In this document: one piece after another, positions 45,927 to 54,612 of the stretch
How positions within the stretch are numbered: position 1 is the first letter of the stretch
How the letters are laid out: each line of letters begins with the position of its first letter
Source: an uncultured Oscillospiraceae bacterium
Lineage (GTDB): Bacteria > Bacillota > Clostridia > Oscillospirales > Ruminococcaceae
NCBI GenBank assembly: GCA_900542145.1
Contig: UQMF01000006.1
Span: 69,020-133,019, forward strand
DNA length: 64,000 bases
Direction of reading: 5' to 3'
The notes under the pieces: generated by a model
Told to the model about the DNA's origin: nothing
What the model saw: the letters and a program-made list of their open reading frames with translations, nothing else
Database searches by the model: none
Program-made: the position numbers and the translations under genes

Positions 45927-46301
45927 ATGGATATGCTGCTTGAATATGTGTGGGCTTTCCTTATCGGCGGAGCATTCTGCGCGGTGGGACAGCTGCTGAT
46001 AGACCTGACGAAGCTTACTCCGGCGAGAATACTGGTGAGCTACGTCGTCGCCGGAGTGATCCTCGGTGCGGTGGGCGTTTACGACCCACTGGTGGAGTTC
46101 GCCGGAGGCGGCGCAACGGTTCCGCTGACGGGATTCGGCAATCTTCTCGCAAAGGGCGTCCGGGAAGCCGTTGACGAAAAGGGACTTCTCGGCGCATTCA
46201 CCGGCGGATTCACCTCCGCCGCTGCCGGAATTACTGCCGCTGTATTCTTCGGACTCATTGCCGCTTTATGCTTCAAAAGCGGCTCCAAAATCAACGAATA
46301 G
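45927..46301 (+). CDS. spoVAE: Stage V sporulation protein AE (AEb)
   Basis: A 124-residue membrane protein with about four segments, homologous to SpoVAC (TGFGNLLAKGVREAV). It is the third spoVA gene; spoVAC-AD-AEb is the minimal set found in Clostridia. It lies directly before the 96-bp tandem repeats. Confidence 0.93.
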   Translation: MDMLLEYVWAFLIGGAFCAVGQLLIDLTKLTPARILVSYVVAGVILGAVGVYDPLVEFAGGGATVPLTGFGNLLAKGVREAVDEKGLLGAFTGGFTSAAAGITAAVFFGLIAALCFKSGSKINE

Positions 46302-46603
46302 GTCGGGCACGCCCGACAGCGTATACGACCAGGCGCACATCGAATTTATCGCATTGCCATACGACCAAAGGCTTGGCTCATAACACTATATACAGTAGTC
46401 GGGCACGCCTGACAGCGTATACGACCAGGCGCACATCGAATTTATCGCATTGCCATACGGCCAAAGGCTTGGATCATAACACTATATACAGTAGTCGGGC
46501 ACACCCGACAGCGTATACGAGGAAAAGTACCTCGAATTGAATACGTTGTCACGCAAACAATGGCGTGGCTCATAACATTGTTTACAGGTAGCCGGGCATG
46601 ACA
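46302..46603. repeat. 96-bp tandem repeat with a GTCGGGC palindrome
   Basis: Units start at 46302, 46398 and 46494. Each begins with GTCGGGC-AC-GCCCGAC (7-bp perfect palindrome in unit 1). Units 1 and 2 are nearly identical; unit 3 diverges after about 30 bases, and a fourth beginning is at 46590. It fills the spoVAE-ppdK gap. The period is a multiple of three, so a spurious open frame runs through it. Confidence 0.85.
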
Positions 46604-46608
46604 GATAC

Positions 46609-46641
46609 AAAAAAATCCCACCCCGTTTCCGGAGTGGGATT
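46609..46641 (-). terminator. Terminator of ppdK
   Basis: On the minus strand a 12-bp stem with one G-U pair, a GAAA loop, and a run of seven T. Confidence 0.88.
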
Positions 46642-46670
46642 CTTATTAAGCGATTGCTTTCAGATCGTGA

Positions 46671-49301
46671 TTATCTGAGTGCAGCCTGAGCAGCAGCCAG
46701 TCTAGCGATCGGAACACGGAACGGTGAGCAGGATACATAATCCAGACCGATCTCGTGGCAGAACTCAACAGATGTCGGGTCGCCGCCGTGCTCGCCGCAG
46801 ATACCGCAGTGCATCTCGGGACGGGTCTTCTTACCAAGCTCGATAGCCATCTTCATGAGCTTGCCAACGCCAACCTGGTCGAGCTTTGCGAACGGATCGT
46901 TCTCGAAGATCTTAGCGTCATAGTAAGCGCCGAGGAACTTACCAGCGTCATCTCTGGAGAAGCCGTATGTCATCTGGGTCAGGTCGTTTGTACCGAAGCA
47001 GAAGAACTCAGCTTCCTTAGCGATGTCGTCAGCGGTCAGGGCAGCTCTCGGGATCTCGATCATGGTACCAACGGAGTACTTCAGATCGGTGCCGGAAGCA
47101 GCGATGATCTCGTCAGCGGTCTTTACAACGATGTCCTTAACGTACTTAAGCTCCTTAACCTCGCCAACCAGCGGGATCATGATCTCGGGAACGATGTTCC
47201 AGTCAGCGTGAGCCTTCTTTACGTTGATGGCAGCCTTGATTACGGCAGCTGTCTGCATCTTGGCGATCTCAGGGTAGGTAACAGCCAGACGGCAGCCACG
47301 GTGACCCATCATCGGGTTGAACTCGTGCAGGGAAGCAATGATGTTCTTGATGGTCTCAACGGACTTGCCCTGTGCCTTAGCCAGAGCCTCAATGTCAGCC
47401 TCTTCAGTGGGAACGAATTCGTGGAGAGGAGGATCGAGGAATCTGATGGTTACAGGGTTGCCCTCGAGTGCCTCGTACAGCTTCTCGAAGTCGCCCTGCT
47501 GCATCGGCTCGATCTTAGCCAGAGCAGCTTCTCTCTCTTCAACGGTATCGGAGCAGATCATCTCGCGGAATGCAGCGATTCTGTCTGCCTCGAAGAACAT
47601 GTGCTCGGTACGGCACAGACCGATACCCTCAGCGCCCAGCTCTCTTGCCTTCTTAGCGTCAGCAGGAGTATCAGCGTTGGTTCTTACCTTGAGCTTTCTG
47701 TACTTGTCAGCCCAAGCCATTACACGGCCGAACTCGCCGGCGATGGAAGCGTCAACGGTCGGAATGATACCATCGTAGATGTTACCAGTTGTACCGTCGA
47801 TGGAGATGAAGTCGCCCTCGTGGTAGGTCTTGCCTGCCAGCTCGAACTTCTTGTTCTCCTCGTCCATCTTGATGTCGCCGCAGCCGGATACGCAGCAGGT
47901 ACCCATACCACGAGCAACAACGGCTGCGTGAGAGGTCATACCGCCGCGAACGGTCAGGATACCCTGAGCAACCTTCATACCTGTGATATCCTCAGGAGAA
48001 GTCTCCAGACGAACCAGAACTACCTTCTCGCCCTTTGCAGCCCATGCCTCAGCATCGTCAGCTGTGAACACGATCTTACCGCAGGCAGCTCCAGGAGAAG
48101 CGCCCAGACCCTTGCCTACCGGAGTAGCAGCCTTCAGAGCCTTGGAGTCGAACTGCGGGTGGAGCAGTGTGTCGAGGTTTCTGGGGTCGATCATCAGAAC
48201 AGCTTCCTGCTCGGTCTTGTGGCCTTCGTCAACGAGGTCGCAAGCGATCTTCAGAGCAGCCTGAGCGGTTCTCTTACCGTTACGGCACTGGAGCATATAG
48301 AGCTTCTTGTTCTCAACGGTGAACTCCATATCCTGCATGTCGTGATAGTGGTTCTCGAGGGTGTCGCAAACCTTGATGAACTCTGCGTATGCCTCGGGGA
48401 ACTCCTTCTCCATCTGAGCGATGGGCATAGGGGTACGAACACCGGCAACAACGTCCTCGCCCTGAGCGTTGATAAGGAACTCGCCCATGAGCTTCTTTTC
48501 GCCAGTAGCAGGGTCACGGGTGAACGCAACGCCAGTACCGGACTCGTTGTTCAGGTTACCGAATACCATCGGCATTACGTTTACTGCGGTACCCCAGCTG
48601 TACGGGATATCGTTGTCGCGGCGGTATACGTTTGCACGGGGGTTGTCCCATGAACGGAATACAGCCTCGATAGCGAGCTTGAGCTGCTGTACGGGGTCGG
48701 ACGGGAAGTCCTCGCCGAGCTGCTTCTTGTACTCAGCCTTGAACTGCTCTGCCAGAGTCTTGAGGTCAGCAGCGGTCAGGTCGATATCGTACTGAACGCC
48801 CTTCTCCTCCTTCATCTTGTCGATGAGCTGCTCGAAGTACTTCTTACCTACTTCCATAACTACATCAGAGAACATCTGGATGAAGCGTCTGTAGGAGTCG
48901 TAAACGAATCTCTCGAACTTAGGATCGGGGTTGCCTGCGATCATAGCAGCAACAACTTCGTCGTTAAGACCCAGGTTGAGGATAGTATCCATCATACCGG
49001 GCATGGAAGCTCTCGCGCCGGAACGTACGGAAACGAGCAGAGGATTCTTGAGATCGCCGAACTTCTTGCCGTTGATCTCCTCCATCTTCTTTACGCCTTC
49101 CATAGCCTGAGCCATGATCTCGTCGTTGATCTTTCTGCCATCTTCGTAGTACTGGGTGCAAGCCTCAGTAGTGATGGTGAAGCCCTGGGGAACCGGCAGA
49201 CCGATGCTGGTCATCTCGGCAAGGTTTGCGCCCTTACCGCCGAGCAGATTACGCATGGTCATGTCGCCTTCGCTGAACATGTAGACCCACTTGTTTGCCA
49301 T
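46671..49301 (-). CDS. ppdK: Pyruvate, phosphate dikinase
   Basis: Interconverts pyruvate, ATP and phosphate with PEP, AMP and pyrophosphate; many gut Clostridia use it in glycolysis. The 876 residues match the family. The swivelling His is in GGMTSHAAVVARGMG. The N-terminal ATP-grasp and C-terminal TIM barrel (SVGTMIEIPRAAL, FCFGTNDLTQM) are intact. The frame begins at 49391, but AGGAGG precedes the ATG at 49301. Codon choice is very regular, suggesting high expression. Confidence 0.97.
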   Translation of the reverse strand: MANKWVYMFSEGDMTMRNLLGGKGANLAEMTSIGLPVPQGFTITTEACTQYYEDGRKINDEIMAQAMEGVKKMEEINGKKFGDLKNPLLVSVRSGARASMPGMMDTILNLGLNDEVVAAMIAGNPDPKFERFVYDSYRRFIQMFSDVVMEVGKKYFEQLIDKMKEEKGVQYDIDLTAADLKTLAEQFKAEYKKQLGEDFPSDPVQQLKLAIEAVFRSWDNPRANVYRRDNDIPYSWGTAVNVMPMVFGNLNNESGTGVAFTRDPATGEKKLMGEFLINAQGEDVVAGVRTPMPIAQMEKEFPEAYAEFIKVCDTLENHYHDMQDMEFTVENKKLYMLQCRNGKRTAQAALKIACDLVDEGHKTEQEAVLMIDPRNLDTLLHPQFDSKALKAATPVGKGLGASPGAACGKIVFTADDAEAWAAKGEKVVLVRLETSPEDITGMKVAQGILTVRGGMTSHAAVVARGMGTCCVSGCGDIKMDEENKKFELAGKTYHEGDFISIDGTTGNIYDGIIPTVDASIAGEFGRVMAWADKYRKLKVRTNADTPADAKKARELGAEGIGLCRTEHMFFEADRIAAFREMICSDTVEEREAALAKIEPMQQGDFEKLYEALEGNPVTIRFLDPPLHEFVPTEEADIEALAKAQGKSVETIKNIIASLHEFNPMMGHRGCRLAVTYPEIAKMQTAAVIKAAINVKKAHADWNIVPEIMIPLVGEVKELKYVKDIVVKTADEIIAASGTDLKYSVGTMIEIPRAALTADDIAKEAEFFCFGTNDLTQMTYGFSRDDAGKFLGAYYDAKIFENDPFAKLDQVGVGKLMKMAIELGKKTRPEMHCGICGEHGGDPTSVEFCHEIGLDYVSCSPFRVPIARLAAAQAALR

Positions 49302-49492
49302 TGGTATATACCTCCTGAAATTTTGATCGCTGAATTGCCCGTGCACGAGCAGGTCCAGCGTTTTTGATTTTTTCATGGCAAATTGCACCATTTATCACAG
49401 CACACTCTACCACATCTTTTATTATAGCAGATAATCCGAAAAAATGCTAGATGTTTTTTGATTTTTTTTGTGGATTTTTTCTGCACACCGGA

Positions 49493-49522
49493 AAAAACGG
49501 GGAACGCCGCGAAACGTTCCCC
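49493..49522 (-). terminator. Terminator of the pot operon
   Basis: On the minus strand GGGAACG/CGTTCCC closes a hairpin followed by TTTTTT, 8 bases after the potD stop. The 190 bases up to ppdK are AT-rich with no gene. Confidence 0.8.
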
Positions 49523-49529
49523 GCTGATA

Positions 49530-50810
49530 TCAGTAAATATCCTTCTTATTCTTGATGTGGCGCCGGATAAGCGTGAAGATTATCAGCCCCAGGCAGAGAA
49601 GCAGGAACACCGGAACTATCCACCGGTTGGGGGATTCCGTTTCCGCGGATTTCATCTCGGTCCAGAGGGTCTGCATCTGTAGGTTCGCCTCGTCCGAGAG
49701 GTTGACGAAGATCGCCGTATTCTCGTCCAGGTAGTCGTCGCCGGGATATGATACGGGATTGTTCCGCGTTTCCTCGTCCAGCATTTCGTACGCTGCGCTG
49801 TGCGGCGTGGAATAGCAGATGTAGTCGATGTTCGCATAGGCGATATCCGGCTCGCACATGAAGTTGATGTACATTTCGGCGGCTTCCTTCTGCTTTGCGC
49901 CCACGGGAATGCACATTGCGTCCACGAACAGGTTCGTGCCGCTCTTCGGGACTGCGAAATCCAGGTCCTCGTTATCCTCCAGGATCGTCAGGGCGTCCCC
50001 GGCGTAATACGGCGCGAGCCACGCGTCGTTCGCCGCCATCTTGTCGAATATTTCGTCCATGACATAGGCCTGGACGACGCTCTTCTGCTCCTTGAGCTTA
50101 TTGGCTGCGGCGTTCAGCTCCACCGGGTCCTCGGTGTTGAGGGAATACCCCATCATAATTTCGGCTATGGCGAATGCGTCCCGGGGGTTGTCGAACATCA
50201 GTATCTGGTCGGCGTAATCCGGGTTCCAGAGGATATCCCAGTCGATGTCCTCCTTGGGAATGTCTATCATGGAGGTGTTGTAGATTATCCCGACAGTTCC
50301 CCAGGTGTAGGGCACGGAATACGCGTTATCCGGGTCGTATGCCGGATCGACGAAGGTCGGCATGATATACCTGAAGTTCGGGATATTGTCCATATCCAGC
50401 GGCTGGAGCATGTTCTCCTTTATCATCTTGGAGATCATGTAATCCGACGGGATTATGACGTCGTAGTAGGCTCCGCCGCCCTTCAGCTTAGCGTAAAGCT
50501 CCTCGTTGGTGGCGTAATTGGTGTAGTTCACCTTGATACCGGTGAGCTTCGTGAACTCCGCATTGACGTTAAGCGTACCCTCGTCCGCGCCGGTGGAGAT
50601 GTATTCGCCCCAGTTATATACGTTGATGGAGATATCCTGCCCCCTGAACCTGGTGTAATATTCCAGGTCGTCAACGGTAAGGGTCTGGGCTTCGCTCTCC
50701 TCGGTGGATTCCGCGGTGCTGTCGGAATGATCCGCGCCGCCGGTGCCCGCGCAGCCGGCAAGCAGAAGTCCGCACAGCGCTGCACATACAGGTCTTATAT
50801 ACTTTTTCAA
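49530..50810 (-). CDS. potD: Spermidine/putrescine-binding lipoprotein with C-terminal anchor
   Basis: The substrate-binding component of the polyamine ABC importer. Lipobox LAGC gives Cys20. The binding domain has YNWGEYIS, SDYMISKM, NPRDAFAIAEIM and GGGAYYDVIIPSD-type motifs of PotD. Unusually, residues about 391-413 form a membrane helix with a basic tail (RRHIKNKKDIY), so the protein is anchored at both ends. It overlaps potC by 4 bases and is the last pot gene. Confidence 0.92.
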   Translation of the reverse strand: MKKYIRPVCAALCGLLLAGCAGTGGADHSDSTAESTEESEAQTLTVDDLEYYTRFRGQDISINVYNWGEYISTGADEGTLNVNAEFTKLTGIKVNYTNYATNEELYAKLKGGGAYYDVIIPSDYMISKMIKENMLQPLDMDNIPNFRYIMPTFVDPAYDPDNAYSVPYTWGTVGIIYNTSMIDIPKEDIDWDILWNPDYADQILMFDNPRDAFAIAEIMMGYSLNTEDPVELNAAANKLKEQKSVVQAYVMDEIFDKMAANDAWLAPYYAGDALTILEDNEDLDFAVPKSGTNLFVDAMCIPVGAKQKEAAEMYINFMCEPDIAYANIDYICYSTPHSAAYEMLDEETRNNPVSYPGDDYLDENTAIFVNLSDEANLQMQTLWTEMKSAETESPNRWIVPVFLLLCLGLIIFTLIRRHIKNKKDIY

Positions 50811-51616
50811 CCCTCGTCGCCTCCGTTCGCTCTGAGCTTCTGCTCCTGCCTGGTTTCGATTATGTGCTTCACGACCAGGACGATGACCACAACGATGAAT
50901 ATTATGGTGGACAGCGCGTTTATCTCCGGGGAGATCTTGCGGCGCGTCATGGAATAGATGGTGATAGGCAGCGTCTGCGATGTGGAGCCGCTGGTGAAAT
51001 AGCTTATGACGAAATCGTCCAGGGAGAACGTGAACGACATCAGGAATCCGCTCACGACGCCGGGCATGATCTCCGGGAGTATGACCTTACGGAGCGCGGT
51101 GAACGGACCGCAGCCCAAATCCTGCGCCGCCTCGAACAGGTTGGGATCCATCTGGCGGAATTTCGGCATTACGTTCAGGATAACGTACGGCACGTCAAAG
51201 GTGATGTGCGCAATTACCAGGGTAACGAATCCGAACTCAAGGTTCATTCTTGCAGCGAAGAACACGAACAGCAGCATAAGGGACACGCCGGTGACTATTT
51301 CCGGGTTCACGATAGGCATGTTGGTGATGTTCATTACGACGGCTTTCGGGACTTTTCGCATGGAATTTATGCCGATTGCGGCAAGGGTGCCGAGTACTGT
51401 TGCCGCAATGCTTGCGATGACCGCAATGATGATCGTGTTCATCAGCGAGGAAATAATGACCTCGTTGCGGAACAGCTTGATGTACCAGTCCAGGGTGAAT
51501 CCGCTGAACACCGAACGGCTCTTCGTTTCATTAAAGGAAAACACGATAAGCACGAATATCGGTACATAAAGGAACATGAGCACAAGCGCCATGTAGATTT
51601 TAGACAGGGTTTTCAT
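50807..51616 (-). CDS. potC: Spermidine/putrescine ABC permease PotC
   Basis: A 269-residue inner-membrane permease with six segments. The EAA loop reads EAAQDLGCGPFTALRKVILPEIMPG. It pairs with PotB. Its start (AAGAGGTG ahead) lies just after the four-helix-bundle element, which separates it from potB by 479 bases where a few bases or an overlap would be normal. Confidence 0.93.
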   Translation of the reverse strand: MKTLSKIYMALVLMFLYVPIFVLIVFSFNETKSRSVFSGFTLDWYIKLFRNEVIISSLMNTIIIAVIASIAATVLGTLAAIGINSMRKVPKAVVMNITNMPIVNPEIVTGVSLMLLFVFFAARMNLEFGFVTLVIAHITFDVPYVILNVMPKFRQMDPNLFEAAQDLGCGPFTALRKVILPEIMPGVVSGFLMSFTFSLDDFVISYFTSGSTSQTLPITIYSMTRRKISPEINALSTIIFIVVVIVLVVKHIIETRQEQKLRANGGDEG

Positions 51617-51630
51617 AATAACACCTCTTG

Positions 51631-52099
51631 ATCAATTCGGAATTCGTAATTCAGAATTCTGAATCTTTGTGTCGGCTCCGCCGACGATTTATTTAGATGC
51701 ATGTTTAGTTATTGCAACAAGGATCTTTATCAGTTCCTGACAATCACTGTAAATGCTGTCGAATGAAGAAGCTTCAATATAGTCGCTTTCATATAGCAAT
51801 TCCAGCCAGTATTCCGTTTCGCTGGCTTCTTTCAAAGCTATGTTCATTCTTGCATAAAAATCCGCGTCTGATTGACCACGAATAGCTTCCTTGACATTTG
51901 CGCCAATACTTGTACCGCTTCGTAACACCTGCTTCGACAAAATGTTCTCATGTTTCTCGATCGACAGGAATTTATACATTCGTATGATCCGCAGCGCAAA
52001 TGCCTTTGACTTGTCAACGATTAAATTCTGCTTCATAATTTTAATAGCGGCGAAGCTGCAACCTTAATTCCGAATTACGCATTACGCATTCCGAATTAT
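51631..52099 (-). mobile_element. Putative mobile element carrying a four-helix-bundle gene
   Basis: On the minus strand: AATTCGGAATGCGTAATGCG-type repeats start at the potB stop, then a GC hairpin and ATTAAAA, the four-helix-bundle gene, a perfect GTCGGC/GCCGAC hairpin (51672-51686), ACAAAGATTC, and a 3' run of GAATTC/GAATTACGAATTCC repeats ending just before the potC Shine-Dalgarno. The same modules bound the 160-bp element at 38405-38568. It interrupts the pot operon without breaking a gene. Confidence 0.65.
51689..52036 (-). CDS. Four-helix-bundle protein, S23/IVS family
   Basis: A 115-residue all-helical protein of the S23 ribosomal/23S rRNA intervening-sequence family (TIGR02436/PF05635). 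Landmarks: FALRIIRMYKFL, LSKQVLRSGTSIGANVKEAI and ALKEASETEYWLELL. The family is known from IVS insertions in 23S rRNA and has the fold of the Avd protein of diversity-generating retroelements; its biochemical role is unknown. No clear Shine-Dalgarno is seen. Lower GC and a foreign context within the pot operon suggest transfer. Flanking hairpins and repeats suggest it belongs to a mobile unit. Confidence 0.9.
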   Translation of the reverse strand: MKQNLIVDKSKAFALRIIRMYKFLSIEKHENILSKQVLRSGTSIGANVKEAIRGQSDADFYARMNIALKEASETEYWLELLYESDYIEASSFDSIYSDCQELIKILVAITKHASK

Positions 52100-52905
52100 A
52101 TCAGCACCTGATCGTCCGGATTGAACTGGTTCATTATCGTCATGATAACCAGGATAATCACCATCAGGACGAGGGAAATTCCGGCGCCGAGGTGAGGATT
52201 GTAGGCATTGCCGAGGAACTGCATTTCAATAAGGTCGCCGATAAGCAGGTTGGAGCCGCCGCCCAGCATTCTGGAAATGATGAACGTACTGATGGCAGGG
52301 ACGAACACCATTGTGACTCCGGACATGATCCCCGGCACGGAAAGCGGAACCACCACCCGGAACAGGATCGACACCGGATTGCACCCCAGGTCGGAGGCTG
52401 CCTCGATAAGGCTCTTGTCTATCTTCACCATGACGGAATACAGCGGCAGTATCATGAACGGCAGGTAATTATACACCATGCCCAGTACGACTGCGCCCTC
52501 AGTATTGATGAGCTTGAACGGGCCAAGTCCCACCAGACCGAGGATATGGTTGATTATGCCGTTGTTTCCCAACAGTGTCATCCAGGCGTAGGTGCGCAGC
52601 AGGAAGTTCATCCACATCGGAAGCATGACTATCATCAGCATTGTGCCCTGATGGTGCTTTTTCATTCTGGAAAGCATGAACGACACAGGATATGCGAGTA
52701 TCAGGCATATCACGGTCGCTATGACCGCAAGCCAGATGGAGCGCACGAAAATGTTCGTGTACTGTCCCACATTGGCGATGTAATCCAGCGTGAAGCGCCC
52801 CTCCTCGTCGGTGAACGCGAAGTAAGCCACCATCAGCAGCGGCACCACGATGAACACCGCCATCCATATAAGATAGGGAGTGGCGAACACTTTAAGCTTC
52901 TTCAT
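52096..52905 (-). CDS. potB: Spermidine/putrescine ABC permease PotB
   Basis: A 269-residue permease with six membrane segments. EAASDLGCNPVSILFRVVVPLSVPG is the EAA loop that contacts PotA. It overlaps potA by 14 bases. The stop codon TAA is embedded in the first repeat of the four-helix-bundle element. Confidence 0.93.
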   Translation of the reverse strand: MKKLKVFATPYLIWMAVFIVVPLLMVAYFAFTDEEGRFTLDYIANVGQYTNIFVRSIWLAVIATVICLILAYPVSFMLSRMKKHHQGTMLMIVMLPMWMNFLLRTYAWMTLLGNNGIINHILGLVGLGPFKLINTEGAVVLGMVYNYLPFMILPLYSVMVKIDKSLIEAASDLGCNPVSILFRVVVPLSVPGIMSGVTMVFVPAISTFIISRMLGGGSNLLIGDLIEMQFLGNAYNPHLGAGISLVLMVIILVIMTIMNQFNPDDQVLI

Positions 52906-53980
52906 TGTTCTGCACCCCCATGAGCGCAGGGTAAGCGCCCTCCTCCTTGGACTTCTTCATGATGTGGATATCAAAGGGATCAACCGACATGCCTATGGTG
53001 GTGCCCACCGGCTCCGCCTTGGTGGAGTGTATCAGCCATTTGTGCTCTATGCAGTCCACGGTCATCTCGTAATGCACACCCTTGAACACCACGGATTCTA
53101 CCATTCCGGTGAGCTGCGCCTGCTCCGCCGGAATAACCTTGATGTCCTCCGGGCGGATAACCACGTCCACCATCTCGTTCTTGCCAAATCCCTTGTCAAC
53201 ACATTCAAAGCGCTTCCCGGAGAATTCCACCAGGCAGTCCCGGAGCATGCAGCCGTTGACTATGTTGCTTTCGCCGATGAAGTCCGCCACGAATGCGTTC
53301 TTCGGTTCGTTGTATATATCTGTAGGGGAGCCTATCTGCTGGATATGTCCGGCGTTCATGACGACAACGGTGTCGCTCATGGTGAGGGCTTCCTCCTGGT
53401 CGTGGGTGACGTACACGAAAGTAAGCTCCAGCGCCTGCTGTATCTTGCGCAGCTCCGTCTGCATGTCCTTGCGGAGCTTCAGGTCCAGCGCGCCCAGAGG
53501 CTCGTCCAGCAGGAGTATCTTCGGGCGGTTCACCAGTGCGCGGGCGATCGCCACACGCTGCTGCTGTCCGCCGGAGAGCCGCTGCACGGAGCGCTTCTCG
53601 AATCCGGTCAGATTGACAAGCTCCAGCATTTCGCCGACGCGGCGGACTATTTCCTTCTCACCGACCTTCTTTATGCGCAGCCCGAAAGCGATGTTCTCGT
53701 ATACATTAAGATGTGGGAACAGCGCGTATTTCTGGAACACGGTGTTTACGTCGCGCTTATGGGGAGGAAGGTCGTTTATGCGCTTCCCGTCCAGCATTAC
53801 GTCGCCGGAGGTAGGTGTGAGGAATCCGCCGATGATACGCAGCGTTGTTGTCTTTCCGCAGCCGGAGGGTCCCAGCAGCGTGACAAACTCCTTGTCCTTT
53901 ATGTCCAGGTTGATGTTCTTGAGTATCCGGTCGCCGTCAAATTCCACGACGATGTTCCGCAGGCTTATAATATTTTCCAT
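52892..53980 (-). CDS. potA: Spermidine/putrescine ABC ATPase PotA
   Basis: The ATPase of the polyamine importer (362 residues). Walker A is LLGPSGCGKTTTLRI (about 35-49), the signature is RLSGGQQQRVAIARAL, Walker B is ILLLDEPLGALD, and a C-terminal TOBE domain is present. GGAAGG precedes the ATG. First gene of potABCD. Confidence 0.95.
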   Translation of the reverse strand: MENIISLRNIVVEFDGDRILKNINLDIKDKEFVTLLGPSGCGKTTTLRIIGGFLTPTSGDVMLDGKRINDLPPHKRDVNTVFQKYALFPHLNVYENIAFGLRIKKVGEKEIVRRVGEMLELVNLTGFEKRSVQRLSGGQQQRVAIARALVNRPKILLLDEPLGALDLKLRKDMQTELRKIQQALELTFVYVTHDQEEALTMSDTVVVMNAGHIQQIGSPTDIYNEPKNAFVADFIGESNIVNGCMLRDCLVEFSGKRFECVDKGFGKNEMVDVVIRPEDIKVIPAEQAQLTGMVESVVFKGVHYEMTVDCIEHKWLIHSTKAEPVGTTIGMSVDPFDIHIMKKSKEEGAYPALMGVQNNEEA

Positions 53981-54030
53981 TGCAGACCTTCCTTTTATTC
54001 ATAAAGTATGGTACACACGCCAAATAACAG

Positions 54031-54057
54031 TTTATAATAAAATGCCCGTATTGTCAA
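54031..54057 (-). promoter_or_regulatory. Probable promoter of the pot operon
   Basis: On the minus strand TTGACA (54052-54057) and TATAAA (54031-54036) with a 15-bp spacer. Good hexamers, short spacer. Confidence 0.5.
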
Positions 54058-54141
54058 TGAGATTTTTTAAATTTGATGATTTTTTTAGAGGCTGCCTTAT
54101 AATTGTGCCACAGAGCCGGCGAAAAAATCCGTTTTACCCCC

Positions 54142-54170
54142 TTGACAAAGCGGAATATGCGTGATATAAT
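54142..54170 (+). promoter_or_regulatory. Consensus promoter of ylxM-ffh
   Basis: TTGACA (54142-54147), 17 bp, TATAAT (54165-54170). Confidence 0.9.
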
Positions 54171-54219
54171 AGTATCGTTGCTGTAAAGCATTTTTACTTG
54201 ACACCCGAACGGAGATCAC

Positions 54220-54564
54220 ATGGAACGCACAGATATCGTAATACTTCTTGATATTTACGGAGAGCTGCTGGCAAACTCCCAGCGCGACGCGCTCGACATG
54301 CGGTACAACGATGATCTTTCCCTGGCGGAGATCGCCCAGGAAATGGGCGGGATATCCCGGCAGAGCGTGCTCTGCTCCATTCGCAAGGGCGAACAGAAGC
54401 TGGCGGAGTTTGAGAGCAAACTGGGGTTCCTCGGACGCCTGAGGGAGCTTTCCGGAGAGATCGACCAGGCAAGACGGCTTGTCGAGGATATGAAAAAGGA
54501 CGACGGCGACGCGCGCCTGCAAACGCTCGGCGATCTCCTCGCAGAGATCCGCGGAGGGATATAG
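54220..54564 (+). CDS. ylxM: YlxM-like helix-turn-helix protein
   Basis: A 114-residue protein of the YlxM/p13 family, found next to ffh in Firmicutes and able to stimulate SRP in streptococci. The HTH (LDMRYNDDLSLAEIAQEMGGISRQSVLCSIRKGE in part) resembles sigma region 4. The C-terminal half is helical. It starts 48 bases before ffh. Whether it binds DNA or RNA is not clear. Confidence 0.88.
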   Translation: MERTDIVILLDIYGELLANSQRDALDMRYNDDLSLAEIAQEMGGISRQSVLCSIRKGEQKLAEFESKLGFLGRLRELSGEIDQARRLVEDMKKDDGDARLQTLGDLLAEIRGGI

Positions 54565-54612
54565 GCGCATTCAGACGGATTACCATTCATGTGATATAAA
54601 GGCGGTGAGTAC

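Noticed and set aside
46268..46540. Open frame through the 96-bp tandem repeats
   Set aside because: The period is a multiple of three, so a frame stays open by chance. No ribosome binding site or protein-like composition.
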